This document shows positions 17,590-25,732 of a DNA stretch of 64,000 bases, piece by piece (position 1 is the stretch's first letter; every line of letters begins with the position of its first letter). The translations under genes were made by a program, and so were the position numbers. Source of the stretch: Nitrospirillum pindoramense (GTDB lineage Bacteria; Pseudomonadota; Alphaproteobacteria; Azospirillales; Azospirillaceae); the NCBI RefSeq assembly GCF_007827955.1, contig NZ_VITR01000010.1, positions 124,001 through 188,000 on the forward strand, written 5' to 3'. The notes beneath the pieces are model-generated. The model saw only the letters and a program-made list of their open reading frames with translations, was not told where the DNA came from and made no database searches.

Positions 17590-17931
17590 ATGACCAGCAC
17601 CATCTCCCCTCAGTCAAACGACCGTCGTAAAGCCGTGCGCCAGCCCGGCGAGGCCTATCCTCTCCGCGTGGGTCGCGAACCGGCGCGCCTGGTCGACTGG
17701 TCGGTCAAGGGTGTCGGCCTGCAACTGCGGGGGGGTGTCGACACCCTGGCGCCGGGTCAAACGCTGACGGTCAGCATCCACAGTGAGCTCACCAACGGCG
17801 TGGCGCTGTTCCCCGTCGTCGTCCGCCGGGTAGATACGGAACGGCGCGTCATCGGCGCCGATTTCCTGGATGAGGCGGAGGACGCCGCCAACTTCCTCGC
17901 CTGCCTGCTGGCGATGTCGGACGCCCGTTAG
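17590..17931 (+). CDS. PilZ-domain protein
   Basis: A 113-aa single PilZ domain. The two parts of the cyclic-di-GMP site are present: an Arg-rich opening (NDRRKAVRQPGEAYPL) and DWSVKGVGLQL, which fits the (D/N)-x-S-x-x-G motif. Family knowledge: PilZ domains bind c-di-GMP and act through partner proteins on motility, exopolysaccharide or adhesion. It may be co-transcribed with the pentapeptide-repeat gene 47 nt upstream. No effector domain is fused, so the output is unknown. Confidence 0.82.
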   Translation: MTSTISPQSNDRRKAVRQPGEAYPLRVGREPARLVDWSVKGVGLQLRGGVDTLAPGQTLTVSIHSELTNGVALFPVVVRRVDTERRVIGADFLDEAEDAANFLACLLAMSDAR

Positions 17932-18045
17932 GGCAGATCGGCCAAAGGTGAGATCCCCTTTGGGCGCGAAGCTGCTCATGGACAGACTCAGCTGGTGCCG
18001 GCTGCGTCTGGCTTTACGCGGCCGGCACCAGTCCTGGACAGGACA

Positions 18046-18447
18046 CCCCGCCCGCACACGCCTCGCACAGGCGTTGCCGTCCAGCCAATAAGCCCATTCC
18101 GGCGGGCGGCCAGGCTGTAGGGCGCGTCGTCGCACCGTGTGGGCGATGCCGCCGCCAGCCCGTGAAATTTCAGAATAACTGGCACCGTCCAGGCGCAATT
18201 CAAATTCCGTCACCCGCCCACCGCCGAACACCAGGTGGGCGTGGCGGCTGATCAAGCTCGGCGTGATCCACCGACCGCCGGCATCCCACACCTGCACCGC
18301 CAGGGTCTCCGGCCGGCCGGGAAGCTCCGCAGGGCGGCCAATCCAGGAGCTTCGGCCGTCTTTGACCGCCAGGGTGCCATTTTCGGCGCCACCGTAAGGC
18401 GTTGCCGCCTCCGCCGCCATGGTGGTCGGGTTGGCGTTCACCCATAG
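18046..18447 (-). pseudogene. hutI: hutI (imidazolonepropionase) remnant with a large internal deletion
   Basis: Read on the minus strand, 18447 to about 18128 is the N-terminal quarter of imidazolonepropionase: ENGTLAVKDGRSSWIG, then WITPSLISRHAHLVFGGGR with the metal-binding HxH, then FELRLDGASYSEIS and AGGGIAHTV. It jumps directly to PPEWAYWLDGNACARRVRAG, which corresponds to the family C-terminus (usually PAELAYWLGGN...). Intact HutI has about 400 residues, so roughly 270 central codons, including the other zinc ligands and catalytic residues, are missing. The join near 18115-18128 keeps frame. There is no start codon at the expected position, and the stop is lost; the frame runs on antisense through the PilZ gene. 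Intact hutG and hutH lie next door, which supports the identification. Confidence 0.75.
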
Positions 18448-18664
18448 GGGTTCCCGCCGCTGGGCGGTGGCGCGATGATCAGCGGGGGATGGGGGCACGC
18501 CTCTTAAGGATTCCTGACAGGTCAGATTATCCGACAAGTCTTTACGATCGATCAATCCGCCGCTAGGATGGGCCCGTATCGTCGTCCTGGCCACCGAAAT
18601 TGGCAGTTCCGGTGATCAACTGGCGGCTATCGATGGCCGCCAGCCGGCGAAGCAGGCAAGAGGC

Positions 18665-18907
18665 ATGTCAATGGGCTCCCCCCTTCCGCCGCGCGGTGTC
18701 AACACGCGCACCCTATTCATCGGCCTGTCCCAGCCGCCCGGCGGCTGGAACCGCGATGTGGCCACAACACCCAATGGTGAGCGCCTGGAGGAACCGTACT
18801 GGCCGGACCATGACCGGCGCCTTCTGACAGGTCACCACTTGGCCATCGACTGCGCCCACCGCCATGATCTGGATGCGCCTATGGTTGGCCCCATGGTCGG
18901 CAAATGA
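18665..18907 (+). pseudogene. hutU: Probable 3' remnant of hutU (urocanate hydratase)
   Basis: An 80-codon frame that ends in an ATGA overlap with hutG. Its last 25 residues (GHHLAIDCAHRHDLDAPMVG) match the urocanase C-terminus, commonly G-Y-x-x-A-I-D-C-A-x-x-x-x-L-D-L-P-M. Before it, IGLSQPPGG and DVATTPNGERLEEPYWPD can be laid against the family's G-x-SQHAGMVIVADGTP and ERLERVLWNDP with several mismatches. Intact HutU is about 555 aa, so at least six sevenths of the gene are gone and the rest has drifted. Order and overlap (U then G then H) fit a former hutUGH operon facing away from hutI. The identification rests on my memory of the family and needs an alignment. Confidence 0.55.
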
Positions 18908-19713
18908 CGGCGCCGGTGTTCACCTTCCGGCAGGGGACGGCGCCGCTGCTGATCTCCTTCCCCCATGTCGGCATCCAGGTGCCGGGCGATATCGCCCCCC
19001 GCCTGGTGCCGGAGGCGCATGCCCTGGTCGACACCGACTGGCATGTCGACGCGCTGTACGACTTCGCGGACGCGATTGGCGCCTCCACCCTGGTGGCGGG
19101 CTACAGCCGCTATGTCGTGGATCTGAACCGGCCGGCGGATGACGCCAACCTCTATCCCGGCCAGGCGGGCACCGGCCTGATCCCGGAGGTGATGTTCGAC
19201 GGCACGCCCTTGTATCTGCCGGGGCAGGGGCCCGACGATGACGAAAAGGCCGTCCGCGTCGCCACCTGTTGGCAGCCCTATCACGCCCAACTGTCGGCGG
19301 AACTGGACCGGCTGAAGGCGCAGCACGGCTACGCCCTGCTGTGGGACGCGCATTCCATCGCGGCGGAGGTGCCGCGCCTGTTCGACGGCCGGCTGCCCGA
19401 CCTGAACCTGGGCAGCAACGCCGGGGCCTCCTGCGCCGGCAGTTTCGCCGACGCGGTATTCGGCGTGGCGCAGTCCAGCGGCTATAGCGCCGTGCTGAAC
19501 GGCAGGTTCAAAGGTGGGCACATCACCCGCCACTACGGCCGGCCGGCGGCGCATGTCCACGCCCTGCAACTGGAGCTGTCGCAGGACACCCACCTGGCTC
19601 CCGGCCTGGTGCCGGCGCTGGACAGGAACCGCTGCGGCAGGCTGCGCCCGGTGCTTCGTTCCATGATCGAAACCTTTCTGTCCTCCGCCGCCCAGCATTA
19701 CGCCGGCGCCTGA
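18904..19713 (+). CDS. hutG: N-formylglutamate deformylase (HutG)
   Basis: A 269-aa hydrolase converting N-formyl-L-glutamate to glutamate and formate, the last step of the five-step histidine pathway. The family opening (LLISFPHVGIQVPGDI) supplies a metal-binding His; the conserved TDWHVDALYDFA, SRYVVDLNRPADDANLYPGQ and LLWDAHSI stretches follow. The length is normal. The start overlaps the preceding hutU scrap by ATGA, a relic of operon coupling. The gene looks intact. With hutI and hutU damaged here, it depends on copies elsewhere to receive substrate from histidine. Confidence 0.9.
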   Translation: MTAPVFTFRQGTAPLLISFPHVGIQVPGDIAPRLVPEAHALVDTDWHVDALYDFADAIGASTLVAGYSRYVVDLNRPADDANLYPGQAGTGLIPEVMFDGTPLYLPGQGPDDDEKAVRVATCWQPYHAQLSAELDRLKAQHGYALLWDAHSIAAEVPRLFDGRLPDLNLGSNAGASCAGSFADAVFGVAQSSGYSAVLNGRFKGGHITRHYGRPAAHVHALQLELSQDTHLAPGLVPALDRNRCGRLRPVLRSMIETFLSSAAQHYAGA

Positions 19714-19758
19714 AGATAGCCTCATAGCATTTTGTTTTTCCTCGGGAGTTCTCGTGCC

Positions 19759-21276
19759 ATGCACACCCTCACCCTGGTCCCCGGCCACCTGACCCTGGCT
19801 GACCTGCGCGCCACCCTGGCCGGGCCCGTCCGCCTGCTGGTGGACGACGCCACCCTGACGCACGCGGAGAAGTCCGCCGCCACGGTGGACGCCGTCATGG
19901 CCGCCGGCCACACGGCTTACGGCATCAACACCGGCTTCGGCCTGCTGGCCAAGACCCGTATCGGCAATGACCAACTGTCTCAGCTTCAGCGCAACCTGGT
20001 GCTGAGCCACGCGGTGGGCACCGGCCCGCTGCTGGACGACGCCATCGTCCGCCTGATCCTGGTGCTCAAGATTTCCAGCCTGGCGCGCGGCTATTCCGGC
20101 GTGCGCGGCAGCGTCATCCGGGCGCTGGTGGCCCTGGCCAACCATGGCGTCTACCCCTGCATCCCGTCCAAGGGCTCCGTCGGCGCCTCGGGCGACCTGG
20201 CGCCGTTGGCCCATCTGGTGGCGCCGCTGCTGGGCGTGGGCGAGGTGCGGGTGGACGGCCAGATCCTGCCCGCCGCCGAAGGCATCAAGCGGGCGGGGCT
20301 GGTGCCCATGGAGCTTGGCCCCAAGGAGGGCCTGGCGCTGCTGAACGGCACCCAGGTGTCGACCGCCCTGGCCCTGAACGGCTTGTTCGCGGCGGAGCGG
20401 GTGTTCCAGGCGGCTCTGACCGCCGGCGCCCTGTCGGTGGACGCGGCGCGGGGCAGCGACACGCCGTTCGACGCCCGCATCCATGAACTGCGCGGCCAGA
20501 AGGGCCAGATCGACACCGCCGCCACCTATCGCCGCCTGCTGGACGGCAGCGCCGTGCGCGCCAGCCACCTGGATTGCGAGCGGGTGCAGGACCCCTATTG
20601 CCTGCGCTGCCAGCCGCAGGTCATGGGCGCCTGCCTGGACCAGTTACGCATGGCGGCGGGTACCCTGCTGATCGAGGCCAACGCCGTCACCGACAACCCC
20701 CTGGTCTTCCCCGATACCGGCGACATCCTGTCCGGCGGCAACTTCCATGCCGAGCCGGTGGCCTTCGCCGCCGACCAGATCGCCCTGGCCCTGGCGGAGA
20801 TCGGCAACCTGTCGGAACGCCGCATCGCCATGCTGGTGGACCCGCACCACAATGGTGGCCTGCCAGCCTTCCTGGTGAAGGACGGCGGCATCAATTCCGG
20901 CTTCATGATCGCCCACGTCACGGCGGCGGCCCTGGCCAGCGAGAACAAGGGTCTGGCCCATCCGGCCTCGGTGGACAGCATTCCCACCTCCGCCAACCAG
21001 GAGGACCACGTCTCCATGGCCACCTGGGCGGCCCGCCGCCTGATCGACATGGCCGACAACGCCGCCGGCATCGTCGGCATCGAGGCGCTGGCCGCCATCC
21101 AGGGCCTGGAGTTCCATCTGCCGCTGAGGACCTCGGAAGCATTGGAGGCGGCCCGTGCCAAGCTGCGCGCCGTGGTGCCGGCCTACGACCAGGACCGCTA
21201 CTTCGCCCCCGACATCGCCGCCGCCAAGGCCCTGGTGGTGAACGGGGACCTGGGCGCGGGGCTGGCGTTCGAGTAA
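19759..21276 (+). CDS. hutH: Histidine ammonia-lyase
   Basis: A 505-aa homotetrameric enzyme deaminating L-histidine to trans-urocanate. The self-made MIO electrophile comes from Ala143-Ser144-Gly145 in [15 protein letters not shown]. Other signatures are YGINTGFG near the substrate site, [13 protein letters not shown], and VTDNPLVFP. The ATG at 19759 is preceded by CGGGAG; an upstream in-frame start at 19732 is less likely. It follows hutG after 45 nt. The product urocanate would need HutU, which is only a remnant here. Confidence 0.95.
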   Translation: MHTLTLVPGHLTLADLRATLAGPVRLLVDDATLTHAEKSAATVDAVMAAGHTAYGINTGFGLLAKTRIGNDQLSQLQRNLVLSHAVGTGPLLDDAIVRLILVLKISSLARGYSGVRGSVIRALVALANHGVYPCIPSKGSVGASGDLAPLAHLVAPLLGVGEVRVDGQILPAAEGIKRAGLVPMELGPKEGLALLNGTQVSTALALNGLFAAERVFQAALTAGALSVDAARGSDTPFDARIHELRGQKGQIDTAATYRRLLDGSAVRASHLDCERVQDPYCLRCQPQVMGACLDQLRMAAGTLLIEANAVTDNPLVFPDTGDILSGGNFHAEPVAFAADQIALALAEIGNLSERRIAMLVDPHHNGGLPAFLVKDGGINSGFMIAHVTAAALASENKGLAHPASVDSIPTSANQEDHVSMATWAARRLIDMADNAAGIVGIEALAAIQGLEFHLPLRTSEALEAARAKLRAVVPAYDQDRYFAPDIAAAKALVVNGDLGAGLAFE

Positions 21277-21319
21277 GAGGGGCGGCACCGGGGCGGTATG
21301 AGCGGGAGGGGAGCGGACC

Positions 21320-22000
21320 TTGACCACCACTGAGGAACGCCTGAGCGAACGGGCCTACCAGGCCCTGCGCGCCGACATCATGCTCTGCCGCCTGACGCCC
21401 GGGCAGCGGGTCAGTGAGGCCCTGCTGGCCGAGCGGCTGGGCTTCGGCAAGGCGCCCGTGCGCACGGCCCTGGCCCGCCTGTGCCAGGAGGGGCTGATGG
21501 CGGCACGGGCGCGCAGCGGCTTCACCGTGGCGCCCATCACGCCCGAAGACATCATGCACTGCTTCCAGATCCGCTTGGCGCTGGAGCCCATGGCCGGGCG
21601 GCTGGCGGCGGGGCGGCTGACCACGGCGCATGTCCGCCGGCTGGTGCGGGCCACCACCATCACGGTGGAACCGGACGACCCCGACCAGCATCGCAAGATC
21701 CTGGAAGCCGATCAGGATTTCCACGAGACCATCGCCGAGGCCTCGGGCAACCCGCGCCTGCACCAGATCCTGCGGAACCTGTACGAGCGCGGGCAGCGCC
21801 CCCTGTTCATGGGCATCCCCCAGTCGGAGGGGGCGGCGGCCTACCGGGCCGGCAGCCAGCCAGTGCTGGCCGCCCTGATCGCCGGCGATGGCGAGAAGGC
21901 GGCCCAGTTGCTGTACGAGCATGTCTATACCGGCCAGAATTTCGTCATCGAGGCGGTGCTGCGCCAATACCCATCACCGGAGGATGAAGGCGTGGATTAA
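21320..22000 (+). CDS. GntR-family regulator with FCD effector domain
   Basis: The 226-aa repressor or activator has an N-terminal winged helix (LSERAYQALRADIMLCRLTPGQRVSEALLAERLGFGKAPVRTALARL; HTH about 30-55) and a helical FCD ligand domain. FCD metal-binding residues are plausible at D and H positions in ADQDFHETIAEASGNPRL. This is the FadR subfamily rather than HutC (which has a UTRA domain), so it is not the classical urocanate sensor. Its position directly after hutH (43 nt) and before a permease suggests control of this locus by another metabolite. The start is TTG at 21320 behind GGGAGGGGAGCGG. Confidence 0.88.
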   Translation: MTTTEERLSERAYQALRADIMLCRLTPGQRVSEALLAERLGFGKAPVRTALARLCQEGLMAARARSGFTVAPITPEDIMHCFQIRLALEPMAGRLAAGRLTTAHVRRLVRATTITVEPDDPDQHRKILEADQDFHETIAEASGNPRLHQILRNLYERGQRPLFMGIPQSEGAAAYRAGSQPVLAALIAGDGEKAAQLLYEHVYTGQNFVIEAVLRQYPSPEDEGVD

Positions 22001-22129
22001 AAATTTGATCGCGTTCAGGGCCCGGGCTGGGACGGGCGTCCCGGAACGTGCTAGGACGGGAATAATGGATAGGACAGGGCCCCGGACGTGCGGCCCACCT
22101 GATTGGCGCGAATGGGGAAAGGGACGGGT

Positions 22130-23593
22130 ATGGGGTTATGGACGGTCAAGCCGGTCGATGCGCTCATCGCGGCCGGTGAGGGGAAGCACGGCGCCGCGAA
22201 GCTGACGCGCGGCCTGGGAACATTGGATTTGATCCTGGCGGGCGTGGGGTGCACGGTGGGGGCCGGCATCTTCGTCATGACCGGATCGCAGGCCGCCACC
22301 CACGCCGGCCCGGCCGTCGCCATCTCCTTCGCCTTCGCCGCCCTGGCCTGCCTGTTCGCCGGGCTGTGCTTCGCCGAACTGGCCACCGTCATCCCCGTCG
22401 CGGGCAGCGCCTACAGCTATACCTACGCCACGCTGGGTGAAATGGTGGCCTGGCTGGTCGGCTGGAACCTGGTGCTGGAATACATGATCAGCGGGTCGGC
22501 CGTGGCCGTGGGTTTCTCCGGTTATCTCAACGCCTTCCTGGAGCAATGGGGGGTGCATCTCCCCACCAACCTGGCGTCGGCCCCCTTGTCCTATTCGGAT
22601 GAGAAGGGTTTCGAGTGGACCGGGGCCTTCATCAACGGGCCGGCCGTGTTCATCATCGCCCTGTGCGGCGTGATCCTCAGCCTGGGCATCAAGGAAACGG
22701 CGCGCTTCAACAACATCTCCGTGGCCATCAAGGTCGGCGCCATGGTGCTGTTCGCGGTGGTGGGCATCTTCTACGTCGACACCGCCAACTGGCACCCCTT
22801 CATTCCGGCGAACACGGGCGACGGCGCCTTCGGCTGGTCCGGCGTGTTCCGCGCGGCCGGCACCCTGTTCTTCGCCTATATCGGCTTTGACGCCGTTTCC
22901 ACTGCGGCGCAGGAGGCGCGGTCGCCCCAGCGCACGGTGCCGCGCGGCATCCTGGGCGGCCTGGCCGTCTGTGTGACCCTGTACGTGGTGGTGGGCCTGG
23001 TCATGACCGGGCTGGCGCCCTACACCATGCTGGACGCGCCCGAGGCCATCTTCATCGCTATCCATCATGCCGGGCCGGCCCTGGCCTGGCTGGGCATGAT
23101 CATCAACCTGGCCGCCATCCTGGGCCTGGGCTCCGCCATCCTCATCTGCAACTACGGCCAGATCCGCATCTTCTACGCCATGGCGCGCGACGGCCTGATG
23201 CCGCCGTCCTTCGCCTCGGTCAACCCGGAACACCATGTGCCGTGGCAGGCGACGCTGTGGGTGACCCTGGCCGCCGCCATCATCGGCGGCATCGCCCCCC
23301 TGGACGTGCTGGGCGACCTGGTGTCCCTGGGCACGCTGATGGCCTTCGCCCTGGTCTGCGTCGCCACCCTGGTGCTGCGCGTGCGCGACCCGCACCGCCC
23401 GCGCCCCTTCCGCGTGCCCTACCTGCCGGTGGTGGCCGTCGTCGGCGCCGTGATCTGCGTGGCGCTGATGATCTCCCTGGGCCTCAGCAACTGGATCCGC
23501 TTCGGCGCGTGGAGCGTGCTGGGCCTGGCCATCTACTTCGCCTATGGCATGCGCAACTCCGCCCGCCAGCGTGAGGCGCAACTGGCGGAGTGA
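22130..23593 (+). CDS. APC-superfamily amino acid permease (cationic amino acid transporter type)
   Basis: A 487-aa integral membrane protein with about 12-13 hydrophobic segments. The first helix contains LDLILAGVGCTVGAGIFVMTG, with the GxGxxxGAGIFV signature of APC uptake systems, and FFAYIGFDAVSTAAQEARSPQRTVPRGI is the CAT/YfnA-type helix 6 to loop stretch. It is expected to import amino acids with protons. The ATG at 22130 is preferred because AAAGGGA precedes it; TTG at 22103 and ATG at 22112 are in frame. Context (hutGH and GntR) hints at histidine or another basic amino acid, but this is inference. Its stop codon abuts the convergent vapC stop with no gap. Confidence 0.88.
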   Translation: MGLWTVKPVDALIAAGEGKHGAAKLTRGLGTLDLILAGVGCTVGAGIFVMTGSQAATHAGPAVAISFAFAALACLFAGLCFAELATVIPVAGSAYSYTYATLGEMVAWLVGWNLVLEYMISGSAVAVGFSGYLNAFLEQWGVHLPTNLASAPLSYSDEKGFEWTGAFINGPAVFIIALCGVILSLGIKETARFNNISVAIKVGAMVLFAVVGIFYVDTANWHPFIPANTGDGAFGWSGVFRAAGTLFFAYIGFDAVSTAAQEARSPQRTVPRGILGGLAVCVTLYVVVGLVMTGLAPYTMLDAPEAIFIAIHHAGPALAWLGMIINLAAILGLGSAILICNYGQIRIFYAMARDGLMPPSFASVNPEHHVPWQATLWVTLAAAIIGGIAPLDVLGDLVSLGTLMAFALVCVATLVLRVRDPHRPRPFRVPYLPVVAVVGAVICVALMISLGLSNWIRFGAWSVLGLAIYFAYGMRNSARQREAQLAE

Positions 23594-24010
23594 TCAGCCG
23601 GCGGACAGCAGAAGGGCGGGTTCGGAAGCGTTCCCGCCCATGCGCCGCCAGCGATTGACGGCGCCACGATCAAACGAAACAAACACTTCACCACCCTTGT
23701 CCCGGCCATCGGTCGCGATGACCCCATCGGCGAAGTCGCCCCCGGTACGTAAAAACGCGATGCCCGCCATCAGCGCCTGCCTATCGATGACGATCGCGTC
23801 TACAAGAAGCAGGCGTTCCAACTGATCCGCTATATCGGATGTGGAGAGGCGATACGCGCGTCGTAATACCCATACCGCCTCACAGACTGCGGGCAGGGGA
23901 ATGACGATCCGCGTCGCTTTGACCAATAAGGCCCGCGCCTGCGTCGCCTGTTCGGGGTCATCTTCAATGAAAACGCGGACGAGAATGTTGGTGTCGACTG
24001 TAATCTTCAT
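23594..24010 (-). CDS. vapC: VapC-type PIN-domain toxin
   Basis: A 138-aa PIN ribonuclease. The acidic active-site residues are in place: MKITVDTNILVRVF (first Asp), VCEAVWVLRR (Glu), GGDFADGVIA (Asp) and a fourth at VFVSFDRGAVNRW. Family members cleave RNA, often initiator tRNA, when not held by VapB. The start ATG at 24010 overlaps the antitoxin stop by four nt (ATGA), which supports this start over the upstream in-frame one. It is downstream of its antitoxin, the normal order. Confidence 0.9.
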   Translation of the reverse strand: MKITVDTNILVRVFIEDDPEQATQARALLVKATRIVIPLPAVCEAVWVLRRAYRLSTSDIADQLERLLLVDAIVIDRQALMAGIAFLRTGGDFADGVIATDGRDKGGEVFVSFDRGAVNRWRRMGGNASEPALLLSAG

Positions 24011-24258
24011 CGTTCGCCAGCCCAACCGGCCGCGATCGCTTCATTCATCTCGTCAATGGTAAGGACGGGCTGGCCGGGCCGTTTCAGCGCACCGAACAGC
24101 TCCGTTATGGCTAGGCCCGGTTTGGCATGGACCTGGACCCGGCCATCCGGCAATAGATCGACCACGACCTTGTCGCCTGGCCCTATGCCTAAGTGAGCCA
24201 GGACCTCCTGACGCAGGGTGACTTGGCCCTTGGCTGTTACCGTCAGTTCGATGGACAT
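24007..24258 (-). CDS. vapB: AbrB/MazE-type antitoxin (VapB)
   Basis: An 83-aa protein. The N-terminal swapped-hairpin DNA-binding domain is seen as ELTVTAKGQVTLRQEVLAHLGIGPGDKVVVDLLPDGRVQV, the standard SpoVT/AbrB pattern. The C-terminal tail (LTIDEMNEAIAAGWAGER) would wrap the toxin. Antitoxins of this class repress their own promoter. It is coupled to vapC by an ATGA overlap. The module appears intact. Confidence 0.9.
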   Translation of the reverse strand: MSIELTVTAKGQVTLRQEVLAHLGIGPGDKVVVDLLPDGRVQVHAKPGLAITELFGALKRPGQPVLTIDEMNEAIAAGWAGER

Positions 24259-24330
24259 GGGGAAAAATCCCTCCCGTGGGGAATTCCCACATTGTAAGGC
24301 ACGTAGCCCTTACTCGCAACTCACTGGACT

Positions 24331-25644
24331 TCACCCCTCCCAATCCCGTTCCAGGCGGCGGCTGGAAAAGATGAAGAACAGGGCGCTCAACAGGTAGAAG
24401 CCCAGGCCGATCAGCATGGAATAGCGCAGGGCCTCGGCGCCGAAGTGGGGCTTGAGGGCGTCGGACAGGCGGCCGAAAAAGAAGATGCCGAAGCCGATGC
24501 CCACCAGGTTGTTGATGAACAGGAAGATGGCCGAGGCGGTGGCCCGCATGGCCGGCGGCACCACATGCTGCACGGCGGCGATGATGGGGCCCAGCCAGGC
24601 GAGGCCCAGGGCCAAGGGCAGGGTGCATAGCGCCGCCACCAGCCACAGCTCCTTGGCCAGGAAGCCCAGGGCGTAGAGCGGCACCGCGATCAGGAAGGCC
24701 ACGGCCGGCACCAGGGGATAGGCCGCCTTGGCGCGGCCGCCCAACCGGTCGGCCAGGGCGCCGCCCGCCCAGATGCCCAGCGTTCCCGCCACCAGGGTGC
24801 CGCCGCCCAGCAGCAGCGAGACGTCCGTCAGCGCCATGCCGTGCATGCGGCCCAGGAAGGACGGCATCCAGAACGCCAGCCCATACCCCAGGACGGAGCA
24901 GGAGGCGGCCCCGGCGGACAGCAGCCAGAACGACGGCTTGGTGCCCAGGATGGCCAGAACGGCCCGTAACGGCACCGGGCTGCCCGCGTTCTTCACGGCG
25001 TCGAACGCGCCGCGCGCCGGCTCACGCACCGTCAGCAGGAAGATCGGCGTCATGACTAGGCCAGCGATGCCGCAGACGGTGAAGGCCAGGCGCCAGTTCA
25101 CCGCTGTGGCGATGTAGCCGCCCAGCAGGATGCCCAGGGCGCTGCCGAAAGGGATGCCGAAGGAATAGACGGCCAGGGCGCGGGCGCGCTGCTGCTTGGG
25201 GAAATAGTCGCTGATCAGGGAATAGGCGGGAGCCACGCCGCCGGCCTCCCCCACGCCCACGCCCATGCGGCACAGGAACAATTGCCAGAACAGGCCCACC
25301 TGGCCGGTGAGTGCCGTGAAGCCGCTCCACAGCGCCAGCGACACGGCCATGATGCGCACCCGGCTCATGCGGTCGGCCAATCGGGCGATGGGAATGGCGA
25401 GGAAGGTGTAGAACAGGGCGAAGGCCGGCCCGCCCAGCCAGCCCAACTGGGTGTCGGTCAGGCCCAGCTCCGTCTTGATGGGCACGGCCAGGATGCTGAG
25501 GATCTGACGGTCCACGAAATTCAGGGTGTAGACCACGAACAGCGCCGCCATCACCAGGGCGCGGTATGCCGGCCGGACCAGGGCCGGGGCCAGAACCGGT
25601 GACGGAGGAGGGGCGGCGGTCTCGGTCATCGTGCTCTCGCTCAT
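24331..25644 (-). CDS. MFS transporter of the spinster-related type
   Basis: A 437-aa inner-membrane carrier with 12 predicted helices. The VVYTLNFVDRQILSILAVPI opening, GWLGGPAFALFYTFLAIPIARLADR with the loop 2-3 motif, and GVGEAGGVAPAYSLISDYFP are typical of the spinster-like MFS group. Proteobacterial members often sit beside TonB receptors and CoA ligases for aromatic or steroid-like compounds. The ATG at 25644 is used; the frame is open to 25836 but that part is not conserved. It follows the TonB receptor on the same strand (gap 88 nt). Confidence 0.88.
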   Translation of the reverse strand: MSESTMTETAAPPPSPVLAPALVRPAYRALVMAALFVVYTLNFVDRQILSILAVPIKTELGLTDTQLGWLGGPAFALFYTFLAIPIARLADRMSRVRIMAVSLALWSGFTALTGQVGLFWQLFLCRMGVGVGEAGGVAPAYSLISDYFPKQQRARALAVYSFGIPFGSALGILLGGYIATAVNWRLAFTVCGIAGLVMTPIFLLTVREPARGAFDAVKNAGSPVPLRAVLAILGTKPSFWLLSAGAASCSVLGYGLAFWMPSFLGRMHGMALTDVSLLLGGGTLVAGTLGIWAGGALADRLGGRAKAAYPLVPAVAFLIAVPLYALGFLAKELWLVAALCTLPLALGLAWLGPIIAAVQHVVPPAMRATASAIFLFINNLVGIGFGIFFFGRLSDALKPHFGAEALRYSMLIGLGFYLLSALFFIFSSRRLERDWEG

Positions 25645-25732
25645 GGGTGATCCTGGCTGGTCTCTAGCATAGTGGGGGCGGGCGGAACCGCTGATCTGAA
25701 TCCCGCCCGCCCAGGCGCCGGACGCGCCGGTA

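Noticed and set aside
17614-18045. Continuation of the hutI remnant frame through the PilZ gene
   Set aside because: Similarity to HutI stops at about 18046; the rest is antisense to a well-formed PilZ gene and open only by composition.
18832-20568. 578-codon minus-strand frame opposite hutG/hutH
   Set aside because: Antisense shadow of two clearly functional enzymes; Gln/Gly/His-rich without domain.
21320-22000. GntR gene as HutC
   Set aside because: HutC has a UTRA ligand domain; this protein has an FCD domain, so the name hutC would be wrong despite the position after hutH.
22136-23581. 481-codon frame opposite the amino acid permease
   Set aside because: His/Asp/Gly-rich shadow typical of antisense to membrane-protein genes in GC-rich DNA.
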